Assembly: GCA_017443165.1 (NCBI GenBank)
Contig: JAFSOW010000205.1
Location: forward strand, 1-5,615
Direction of reading: 5' to 3'
DNA: 5,615 nt
Origin: Acidaminococcaceae bacterium
GTDB lineage: Bacteria > Bacillota > Negativicutes > Acidaminococcales > Acidaminococcaceae
The notes beneath the pieces are model-generated. The model saw only the letters and a program-made list of their open reading frames with translations. It was not told the origin of the DNA and made no database searches. The position numbers were made by a program, and so were the translations under genes. Below are positions 1-5,615 of this stretch, one piece after another. The stretch's first letter is position 1. Each line of letters begins with the position of its first letter.

Positions 1-2288
1 ACACGCTGGTGGATGATAAAGAGCTGCCGGAACTGGAAGACTATCTGGTATTTCTGCATAACGCGGGTGTGGACGGCATTATTGTCCAGGACATGGGCAT
101 CATCCGGGCGGCTCAGCAACTGGTGCCGGGGCTGCCTCTGCATGCTTCCACCCAGATGACGGTGACCAATTCCGCAGGTGTGCGCTTTGCGGCGGAACAC
201 GGGATCGTCCGGGTAGTGCCCGCCCGGGAACTGTCCCTGTCGGACTTAAAAGCGGCGAGCGATACCGGACTTGAAATAGAAGCGTTTATCCACGGTGCAC
301 TGTGCGTATGTTATTCCGGTCAGTGTCTCATGAGCAGCCTGATCGGCGGTCGTAGTGGAAACCGGGGACGCTGTGCCCAGCCCTGCCGTCTGCCGTACAC
401 ACTGGTAGACAAGAACGGAAAAGACCTGCTGGCAGGAAAAGATGCCGGGCAATATCTGTTAAGCCCTAAGGATCTGAATACGCTGCGGATTCTGCCGCAG
501 ATGATAGAAGCAGGCGTCATCTCGTATAAAATTGAAGGCCGCATGAAACGGCCGGAATATGTGGCAGTGGTAGTTGACGCGTACCGCCGGGCCATGGACA
601 GTTACAAACGAGGAGCCTACGAAGTGCCGGCGAAAGATCTGGCCAACATCGAGCAGATTTTTAACCGGGATTTCACCACGGCCTATCTGGAAAAACATCA
701 GGGCCGTCTGATGATGAGCGACCGCCGTCCCAATAACCGGGGGGTACTGATCGGCCGCGTGCAGAAGCTGAACAATGACCGTACCAAAGCGGTGGTGAAG
801 CTGGACAAGGCGATTCGTACCGGCGACGGATTGGAGTTTTGGGTAAAGGTGGGCGGCCGTGTCGGCACGACAGTCAATACGCTCCGGGTCAGCGGAAAGA
901 TAGTGGAAGAGGCAGCAGCGGGATCTCTGGCAGAGATTGATGTGCCGAAAGGCGTGCGGCTGAACGACCGCGTCTTCCGTACACTTGACAGTGGGCTGAT
1001 GGCTTATGCCGGGCAGTTCTACGGAGAAAAAAATAAAAAGCGGATACCCGTTACGGCAAAAGTAACTGCGCGTATGGGTAATCCGCTGGAAGTCATACTG
1101 ACAGACGCCGACGGCAACTCCGGCGCCGCCCTGACGGATTTTATCGCAGAACCGGCTCGGAAGCACGCACTGGATGAAGCGGCTGTCCGTAAACAGATTG
1201 ACCGTCTGGGAACAACAGAATACGAACTGGACAAACTGGAAACGGAAATCGGCGAAAGCCTGATGGTGCCTATGAGCGAGATCAACGAAGCACGCCGCCG
1301 GGCCTGCGAAGCTTTGGACAAAGCAAGGCTGGAAACCTTTGCGCCTGCCAGGGTGCCGGTAGAGAATAAAAATGTGATGCACCGCTGGCTGCATGAATTG
1401 GAACATTCCGGCTCACACAACAGCGCAGGAACAGACCAGCCTTTGCTTACGGTCTGGGCCGATACTGTGGATAAAGTGAAAGCGGCTCTGGAGGGCGGGA
1501 CGGACTGGATCATCTTCGGCGGTGACCGATATACTTCGAGGGATGTAGCCTTTACCGATTATGAAACGGCGGCGAAACTGGTACACAACGCCGGACGTCG
1601 TGTTGCTTTTTCTACGCCCCGTATCGTGAAAGAAGGCCAGCTCGGCTTTTTTGCGAAGTTTTTACAGCAGGCGGAAGCCTGCGGTGTCGATTTGCTGTAT
1701 GTTCATAATACAGGCCTGTGGCAGCTGGCAAAGGATTTGGGGCTGAAGACACCGCTGTGGGCGGATATGAGCCTGAATATTTATAATACCCAGAGCCTGC
1801 AGTTCTGGCAGGAAGCGGGGGCCGCGGGCGCGACCCTGTCCGTAGAACTGAATATGGGGCAGCTGGGTCATCTGGCAAAGGTCAGTCCGTTGCCGCTGGA
1901 ATGTCTGGTTCAGGGCCCCATTGAAATGATGGTGTCTGAGTATTGTGCAGGCGGAAGCTTTCTGGGTAATCTGGATAAAGGCGCCTGCACTTTCAAATGC
2001 AAAGAAGAAATCTATCTGCACGACCGGAAGGACGCAAGGTTCCGCCTGGCAGGCGACCAGTTCTGCCGTATGCATGTGCTGAACTCACAGGATCTGTCTG
2101 TATTAGGCGGCCTGGGGGAATTACGGGACATGGGCATTGCCAGGCTGCGTATTGACGGAAGAACATACGGACCAGACCAGCTGCGGGAGTTAGTGAGAAG
2201 GTTTAAAGAAACACTGGCGCTGCATGGCAATGCAGTGGAAAACCTGCCGGGTACCACAAGGGGCCATTATTACCGGGGAGTGTTATAG
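1..2288 (+). CDS. Peptidase U32 family protein with DUF3656 and a second U32-like domain (RlhA-type, 5' truncated)
   Basis: The reading frame is open from the window edge (first full codon at 3) to TAG at 2286-2288. The residues before the GTG at 9 read T-L-V, fitting the N-T-L-V-x-D-x-E-L motif inside U32 domains, so that GTG is not the start and roughly 75-85 N-terminal residues are missing. Numbering from the codon at 9: the U32 signature E-A-F-I-H-G-A-L-C spans about 91-110, with the Fe-S-type cysteine quartet C99, C106, C122 and C126 plus an extra C101. K-I-E-G-R-M-K at 174-180 is the family's usual motif. DUF3656-like sequence follows at about 215-450, including R-P-N-N-R-G at 240-245. 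A low-complexity linker at 460-477 leads to a second U32-like half (478-735) with its own cysteines. Known relatives are E. coli RlhA (hydroxylates 23S rRNA C2501), TrhP (tRNA U34) and the Fe-S proteins UbiU/UbiV. The old 'collagenase' label is unlikely to describe the role. RNA hydroxylation in the cytoplasm is inferred; the exact substrate is not visible. Confidence 0.9.
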   Translation, partial: TLVDDKELPELEDYLVFLHNAGVDGIIVQDMGIIRAAQQLVPGLPLHASTQMTVTNSAGVRFAAEHGIVRVVPARELSLSDLKAASDTGLEIEAFIHGALCVCYSGQCLMSSLIGGRSGNRGRCAQPCRLPYTLVDKNGKDLLAGKDAGQYLLSPKDLNTLRILPQMIEAGVISYKIEGRMKRPEYVAVVVDAYRRAMDSYKRGAYEVPAKDLANIEQIFNRDFTTAYLEKHQGRLMMSDRRPNNRGVLIGRVQKLNNDRTKAVVKLDKAIRTGDGLEFWVKVGGRVGTTVNTLRVSGKIVEEAAAGSLAEIDVPKGVRLNDRVFRTLDSGLMAYAGQFYGEKNKKRIPVTAKVTARMGNPLEVILTDADGNSGAALTDFIAEPARKHALDEAAVRKQIDRLGTTEYELDKLETEIGESLMVPMSEINEARRRACEALDKARLETFAPARVPVENKNVMHRWLHELEHSGSHNSAGTDQPLLTVWADTVDKVKAALEGGTDWIIFGGDRYTSRDVAFTDYETAAKLVHNAGRRVAFSTPRIVKEGQLGFFAKFLQQAEACGVDLLYVHNTGLWQLAKDLGLKTPLWADMSLNIYNTQSLQFWQEAGAAGATLSVELNMGQLGHLAKVSPLPLECLVQGPIEMMVSEYCAGGSFLGNLDKGACTFKCKEEIYLHDRKDARFRLAGDQFCRMHVLNSQDLSVLGGLGELRDMGIARLRIDGRTYGPDQLRELVRRFKETLALHGNAVENLPGTTRGHYYRGVL

Positions 2289-2311
2289 CAGATAAACCTT
2301 TACAGATTAGT

Positions 2312-4483
2312 TTATATTTTTTCCAGCTTCGCCCTGAAGGAAATCCTTCGGGGCGTTTTTATATTGTCGAACTGCACTACATGGGCGCCCTTATCTCTGT
2401 CCACATCGGTGACGGTGCCGTCGCCGAACACAGCGTGGCGCACACGCTGCCCGATGGAAAATGTCACGTCGCTTTCCTTTTCCGGCATGTACTTCTGGCT
2501 GTACCCGATATATTCCCGGGCTTCTTTGATCAGTTCTGCCCGGGGCTCTTTTGTGTAGTGAAACAGATGCGGATCGATATCCAGAATAAAGCGGGAAGGA
2601 TACTGGGGTGAGCCATCGAAATTGCGGCCTGTTCCCCGGGATAAATACAATCTGTCCCTGGCGCGGGTCATGGCTACAAAAGCCAGCCGCCGCTCTTCTT
2701 CCATCGCTTCCATGGTCCGCACTTTGCGGGAAGGGAAGATACCTTCGTTCAAGCCGCACAGAAACACGGTGGAAAATTCCAGCCCCTTGGCAGCGTGAAC
2801 CGTCATCAGTTTCACTTTGCCTTTTGCTTCGGCGCCGTCCGCGTTGGTGAACAGGGCCACATGGGCCAGGTAGTGGGGCAGGGAAACTTCTTCGCCGCAG
2901 GTAGTTTCGTATTCATAAACGGACTGCTTCAGTTCCGCTACATTGTCGAGACGTTCCTGACTGCCTTCCGTGCGCAGCATTTTCTCATAGCCGCTTTCAT
3001 TCAGAACGGCGGCAAGGATTTCAGAAACGGGGCGGTCTTCATATCCGGCGGCATAGCGCTCTATCAGTGATACGAACTGGCCGGCTTTGGTTCCTTTAAA
3101 GATGGGATCTTCCAGGTTTTCCGTAAGGGCCTGGTATAAAGTGATTCCGTGCTGCGCCGCGTATTCTTCCAGGAAAGCCAGCCGCCGTTTACCCATGTTG
3201 CGCTTGGGCGCGTTGACGATGCGCCGGAAAGACAGGTCGTCCTTGTAGGCGATCATCCGCAGGTAGCTGAGGGCGTCCTTGATCTCCGTCCGGTCGAAGA
3301 ACTGCACACCGCTGTAAATGGTGTAGGGTATCTTTTCTTCCAGAAATATCTGCTCTATGGCCCGGGTCACATAGTGAGCCCGGTACAGGAGGGTGACGTC
3401 CGCATATTCCACACCTTCAGCCTGCAGGCGGCGGATTTCTTCGCAAATCCACTTTGCCTCTCCATCCTGGGTATCCGCAAAGTGGCAGATTACCGGCGCG
3501 CCGCCTGAACGGCGGGGCAGCAGTTCCTTTTGGATGCGGTATTTGTTTTTTTCAATGAGGGAATTGGCTGCTGCCAGGATTTCCGGTGTGGAACGGTAAT
3601 TCTCCATCATCATGATAGTCCGGGTGCCCGGGAACTTTGCGGCAAAATCCATCAGGAAACGCCCATCCGCTCCCCGCCAGCTGTAAATAGTCTGGTCCGG
3701 GTCACCCACCACGAACAGGTTCCTGTGCCAGGCGCACAGCGCTTCCATCAGCTCATACTGGAGGGCGTCGATGTCCTGGAATTCGTCGATCATGATGTAC
3801 TCCAGCCGCTGCTGCCATTTTAGACGGATGTCTTCCCGTTCTTTGAAAATATGCAGCGTGAACTTGATCAGGTCGTTGTAATCAAGGCCAAAACATTTCT
3901 TTTCCTGATAGAGATAACCGAAAAAAATGATATCCTCTGCCCGGACTGCTGCGTCATACTTTTCTTTCAGCGCTTCCAGGGGAAGGGCAATCATATCCTT
4001 GTAATATTCCGGTCTTTTGAACAGCTTTTGTATCTCGATCATATCCCGGGCCATGGAAAAGGTCATGTCCCGCAGGGTCAGGCCTCTCTCTTCGTAAATG
4101 ATCTGCAGCATGGCGTCGATGTCGGAATTGTCCAGTACCAGAAAGCTTCTGGGATAGCCCGCGGCGTAGCTGTCTTCCTGCAGCACGGATACGCAGAAGC
4201 CGTGAAAGGTGTTGATGTAACCCGTATCGTTGTCCCCGGTAAGGTTGTGTATGCGCTGCCGCATTTCATTGGCGGATTTGTTGGTGAAGGTGACGCACAG
4301 GATGTTGCCCGGCAAAATGCCCAGTTCATTTACCAGAAAGGCAAAACGGTGGGAGAGGGCCCGGGTTTTTCCCGAGCCGGCCCCCGCGATGACACGGACA
4401 TAACCTTCCGTAGCACATACCGCTTCCCGCTGGGCAGGGTTGAGTTTCTGCATCAGATTTGTGTATTCGTTATTCTCTGCCAT
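2312..4483 (-). CDS. pcrA: ATP-dependent DNA helicase, UvrD/PcrA type (superfamily 1A)
   Basis: A complete 723-residue protein, close to the usual PcrA/UvrD length. It is expected to unwind DNA 3' to 5' using ATP in mismatch and excision repair and in clearing replication or transcription obstacles. All helicase motifs are visible in order: Q motif L-N-P-A-Q (14-18), Walker A A-G-A-G-S-G-K-T (33-40), motif Ia V-T-F-T-N-K (64-69), T-F-H-G-F-C (92-97), Walker B I-D-E-F-Q-D (232-237), motif III V-G-D-P-D-Q-T-I-Y-S-W-R-G-A-D (259-273), motif IV E-N-Y-R-S-T (294-299), motif V T-V-H-A-A-K-G-L-E-F (561-570) and motif VI V-A-M-T-R-A-R-D (603-610). Residues about 676-723 (V-F-G-D-G-T-V, then a strand-rich end) resemble the Tudor-like RNA polymerase-binding tail of PcrA. 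ATG at 4483 is preceded by GGAGG with an 8-nt spacer. A LexA box just upstream points to SOS control. Oddities: ligA and pcrB, frequent neighbours of pcrA in Bacillota, are absent here, and several stretches (for example T-F-H-G-F-C) differ from textbook PcrA, so a PcrA paralogue is possible. Confidence 0.95.
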   Translation of the reverse strand: MAENNEYTNLMQKLNPAQREAVCATEGYVRVIAGAGSGKTRALSHRFAFLVNELGILPGNILCVTFTNKSANEMRQRIHNLTGDNDTGYINTFHGFCVSVLQEDSYAAGYPRSFLVLDNSDIDAMLQIIYEERGLTLRDMTFSMARDMIEIQKLFKRPEYYKDMIALPLEALKEKYDAAVRAEDIIFFGYLYQEKKCFGLDYNDLIKFTLHIFKEREDIRLKWQQRLEYIMIDEFQDIDALQYELMEALCAWHRNLFVVGDPDQTIYSWRGADGRFLMDFAAKFPGTRTIMMMENYRSTPEILAAANSLIEKNKYRIQKELLPRRSGGAPVICHFADTQDGEAKWICEEIRRLQAEGVEYADVTLLYRAHYVTRAIEQIFLEEKIPYTIYSGVQFFDRTEIKDALSYLRMIAYKDDLSFRRIVNAPKRNMGKRRLAFLEEYAAQHGITLYQALTENLEDPIFKGTKAGQFVSLIERYAAGYEDRPVSEILAAVLNESGYEKMLRTEGSQERLDNVAELKQSVYEYETTCGEEVSLPHYLAHVALFTNADGAEAKGKVKLMTVHAAKGLEFSTVFLCGLNEGIFPSRKVRTMEAMEEERRLAFVAMTRARDRLYLSRGTGRNFDGSPQYPSRFILDIDPHLFHYTKEPRAELIKEAREYIGYSQKYMPEKESDVTFSIGQRVRHAVFGDGTVTDVDRDKGAHVVQFDNIKTPRRISFRAKLEKI
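2330..2360 (+). terminator. Rho-independent terminator of the U32 gene, lying inside the helicase coding end
   Basis: An 11-bp stem pairs 2330-2340 (CGCCCTGAAGG) with 2345-2355 (CCTTCGGGGCG) around the loop AAAT. It contains one T-G wobble (2335 with 2350) and is followed directly by five T residues at 2356-2360. It begins 41 nt after the U32 stop codon, in the correct orientation for + strand transcription. The opposite strand has no T run after the stem, so it is not bidirectional. The stem coincides with helicase codons of about residues 708-718. Confidence 0.85.
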
Positions 4484-4491
4484 TTGATAAG

Positions 4492-4496
4492 CCTCC
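4492..4496 (-). promoter_or_regulatory. Ribosome binding site of the helicase gene
   Basis: GGAGG on the - strand lies 8 nt before the ATG at 4483-4481. It directly abuts the LexA box (4497-4510), so the predicted leader is very short and operator and translation start are packed together. Confidence 0.8.
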
Positions 4497-4510
4497 GGAA
4501 CAAATGTTCG
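4497..4510 (-). promoter_or_regulatory. LexA/DinR (SOS) operator upstream of the helicase
   Basis: Read on the - strand the site is CGAACATTTGTTCC. It matches the Bacillus-type SOS box CGAAC-RNRY-GTTYC at 13 of 14 positions; the single miss is T for R in the centre. The core GAAC-N4-GTTC is perfectly palindromic. The site sits 13 bp upstream of the helicase ATG and overlaps the predicted transcription start (about 4509), the position where a bound repressor would block initiation. Operator function is inferred from sequence and position; the pairing is plausible because E. coli uvrD is LexA-controlled. Confidence 0.75.
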
Positions 4511-4515
4511 TAATT

Positions 4516-4544
4516 ATTTTAACACATGAACTGTCAAAAGAAAA
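4516..4544 (-). promoter_or_regulatory. Probable sigma-A-type promoter of the helicase gene
   Basis: On the - strand, -10 TAAAAT (4521-4516) lies 17 bp after a weak -35 TTTTCT (4544-4539). A perfect TTGACA is present at 4537-4532, but its spacing to plausible -10 elements is short (10 bp to TAAAAT, 13 bp to AATAAT at 4518-4513, 15 bp to TAATTA at 4516-4511). The exact hexamer pair is therefore uncertain, although the region is clearly promoter-like and A/T-rich. Any of these choices places the start near or within the LexA box. Confidence 0.5.
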
Positions 4545-4591
4545 GCGAACAGATTAAAGAAGTTTTGCATTGTTGCCTGTCCGATAAAAAT

Positions 4592-4633
4592 CCGGCAGAA
4601 CTGGTATCTGCATTTGTGAAATTATCCTGCCGG
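4592..4633. repeat. Inverted repeat CCGGCAG / CTGCCGG flanking the transporter -35 region
   Basis: Perfect 7-bp arms at 4592-4598 and 4627-4633 are separated by 28 bp that contain the predicted -35 element of the transporter promoter; the right arm ends just before the extended -10. It could be a split operator for a regulator or a chance repeat. There is no T run, so it is not a terminator. Confidence 0.35.
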
Positions 4634-4642
4634 TGATATACT
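4614..4642 (+). promoter_or_regulatory. Probable extended -10 promoter of the AEC transporter gene
   Basis: TTGTGA (4614-4619, four of six to TTGACA) and TATACT (4637-4642, five of six to TATAAT) are spaced by 17 bp. A TGn extension (4634-4636) lies immediately before the -10. The predicted start near 4649 gives a leader of about 40 nt before the ATG at 4689. Confidence 0.6.
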
Positions 4643-4674
4643 ATCTCTGAGACAAAAGTTTTTGGGAAGAAATA

Positions 4675-4679
4675 AAGGA
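4675..4679 (+). promoter_or_regulatory. Ribosome binding site of the AEC transporter
   Basis: AAGGA lies 9 nt upstream of the ATG at 4689. A nearer ATG at 4684 is in a different frame that closes quickly, and an in-frame TTG at 4662 has no Shine-Dalgarno sequence, so 4689 is the chosen start. Confidence 0.7.
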
Positions 4680-4688
4680 AAGAATGAG

Positions 4689-5615
4689 ATGGACTGGGAC
4701 CGTATTATTCTGGTGTTTACCGATATTTTGCTGCCCCTGGCGGCGGGGTATTTTTTAAAAGTGCATACACTGATGCCCCGGAGGTTCTGTGACTGGCTGA
4801 TCAGGTTTAATGTGATCGTTATGGTTACAGTCCTGACACTGATGAGCTTCTGGGTGCTGCCATTGTCGGCGCAGCTTCTGTGGCTGCCACTGATCGGTGT
4901 GCTGATTACCGCTGTTCCCGGCATTATTGGCGCGAAACTGTTTGCCGGCGGTTTTGACAACGATCTGGACAGGGGTGCCTATGTGATTTCCGCCATGCTT
5001 TCCAATATCGGGACCATCGGGGGGCTGTGCGCTTTTATCATGTACGGGGAGACGGGATTTGCCTATGTGCAGCTGGTAGCGGCACCCCAGAATATTCTGA
5101 TGGTGGCGGCGGCGTTCCCCATGGCAAAATACTATTATGAAAAGCATAAGGCGGCGGAAAATAAAGCGAAACTACAGCTGAGTTTCCGGGAGATGTTCAT
5201 AACCTGGAACCAGATGGGGATCCTGGGCATGGCAGCGGGAATCGCGCTGCAGATGTGCGGAATCGAACGTCCTCCGGTCCTGGGGGTGCTGTTTCATAAT
5301 CTGGTACATATCCTCGCCTGGATATCCCTGCTGCCGGTAGGGTACCTGATTGACTTTTCCCGGGCCGGGCAGTATTACAGAAGGGTAACGAGCATGCTGT
5401 GGCTGCGTTTTGTAATTGTTCCGGTAATTTTTTATGCGGGTTTCCGGCTTCTTTTTACAGACCAGATATTGCTGGGCTCGTTACTGATTATGGCGGCCAC
5501 ACCGGCTGCCATCAATTCCGTCATTACGGCGCAGCTTTACAAGTTGAACGTGGATCTGACCATCGCGTCTTTTTTGCTGACAACGGTCGTTTTCGTTCTC
5601 GTTGTCTTTCCTGTG
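4689..5615 (+). CDS. AEC (auxin efflux carrier) family transporter, 3' end beyond the window
   Basis: From the ATG at 4689 the frame stays open for 309 codons to the last base of the window, with no stop. AEC proteins are usually about 300-320 residues, so only a short C-terminal piece is likely missing. About ten hydrophobic segments can be drawn (approximately 5-22, 37-56, 62-82, 98-118, 125-146, 174-191, 205-222, 233-252, 257-277 and 288-309). A charged, lysine-rich cytoplasmic-type loop (147-168) separates the two halves, as expected for the 5+5 inverted-repeat AEC/PIN fold. Family-like motifs are S-N-I-G-T-I-G-G (105-112) in the fourth helix and A-A-T-P-A-A-I-N-S-V-I-T-A-Q (269-282) in the ninth, followed by a D-L-x-x-A-S-F-L-L-T-T tail motif. 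Characterised bacterial members move malate or other small carboxylates across the inner membrane; the substrate here cannot be read from sequence. The usual proline after the fourth-helix glycine motif is replaced by L113. The gene diverges from the helicase and appears to have its own promoter. Confidence 0.87.
   Translation, partial: MDWDRIILVFTDILLPLAAGYFLKVHTLMPRRFCDWLIRFNVIVMVTVLTLMSFWVLPLSAQLLWLPLIGVLITAVPGIIGAKLFAGGFDNDLDRGAYVISAMLSNIGTIGGLCAFIMYGETGFAYVQLVAAPQNILMVAAAFPMAKYYYEKHKAAENKAKLQLSFREMFITWNQMGILGMAAGIALQMCGIERPPVLGVLFHNLVHILAWISLLPVGYLIDFSRAGQYYRRVTSMLWLRFVIVPVIFYAGFRLLFTDQILLGSLLIMAATPAAINSVITAQLYKLNVDLTIASFLLTTVVFVLVVFPV

Noticed and set aside
9..11. GTG at position 9 as the start of the U32 protein
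   Set aside because: The in-frame codons before it complete a conserved internal U32 motif, there is no ribosome binding site in view, and the N-terminal part of the domain would be missing. The gene begins before the window.
459..1406. A 315-codon - strand reading frame opposite the U32 gene
   Set aside because: It is antisense to a well-supported U32/DUF3656 frame, its protein is rich in His, Phe, Cys and Gln in the manner of reversed coding sequence, and there is no promoter or Shine-Dalgarno signal.
2217..2238. A hairpin (CTGCAT/ATGCAG, loop GGCA) considered as a helicase terminator
   Set aside because: The stem is short with few GC pairs, and the - strand sequence after it has only a broken T run, so it does not meet the standard for an intrinsic terminator.
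3851..4513. A 220-codon + strand reading frame opposite the 5' end of the helicase
   Set aside because: It is fully antisense to a helicase gene with all motifs intact, starts mid-gene without a ribosome binding site, and its translation shows no recognisable domain. It is a shadow frame.
4532..4537. The perfect TTGACA (- strand) as the certain -35 of the helicase promoter
   Set aside because: No good -10 hexamer lies 16-18 bp downstream; the candidates are at 10, 13 and 15 bp, so it is recorded only as an alternative.
4622..5147. Overlapping - strand frames of 112 and 130 codons opposite the transporter gene
   Set aside because: The + strand frame encodes a clear ten-segment AEC protein; the antisense translations are His/Gln-rich with no family resemblance.

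Overview
The window carries three protein-coding genes and no RNA genes, mobile elements or CRISPR arrays. Base composition is close to balanced with a GC-leaning third codon position. The ribosome binding sites are purine-rich (GGAGG, AAGGA), and the SOS operator found here is of the Gram-positive type. Together with the kind of U32 protein present, this suggests a member of the Bacillota, probably a Clostridia/Lachnospiraceae-like or Negativicutes-like anaerobe. The assignment below phylum level is a guess.

Layout: (1) Positions 1-2288, + strand: the 3' part of a large peptidase-U32/DUF3656 protein, probably an RNA-hydroxylation enzyme of the RlhA/TrhP/UbiU-V superfamily rather than a protease. 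Its N-terminus lies before the window. (2) Positions 2312-4483, - strand: a complete UvrD/PcrA-type superfamily 1A DNA helicase, converging on gene 1 with only 23 bp between the stop codons. The intrinsic terminator that suits gene 1 lies inside the last codons of the helicase. (3) Positions 4484-4688: a 205-bp divergent intergenic region. It holds a promoter and a near-consensus LexA/DinR box for the helicase, and a separate extended -10 promoter for gene 3. (4) Positions 4689-5615, + strand: an AEC (auxin efflux carrier) family membrane transporter that is still open at the window end.

The three genes do not form an obvious pathway: a probable RNA-modification enzyme, a DNA repair helicase and a small-solute carrier are each transcribed separately. 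The most informative regulatory signal is the LexA box lying over the predicted helicase transcription start, which predicts induction of this helicase by DNA damage. I see no sign of a novel multi-gene system; this looks like ordinary chromosomal housekeeping DNA.
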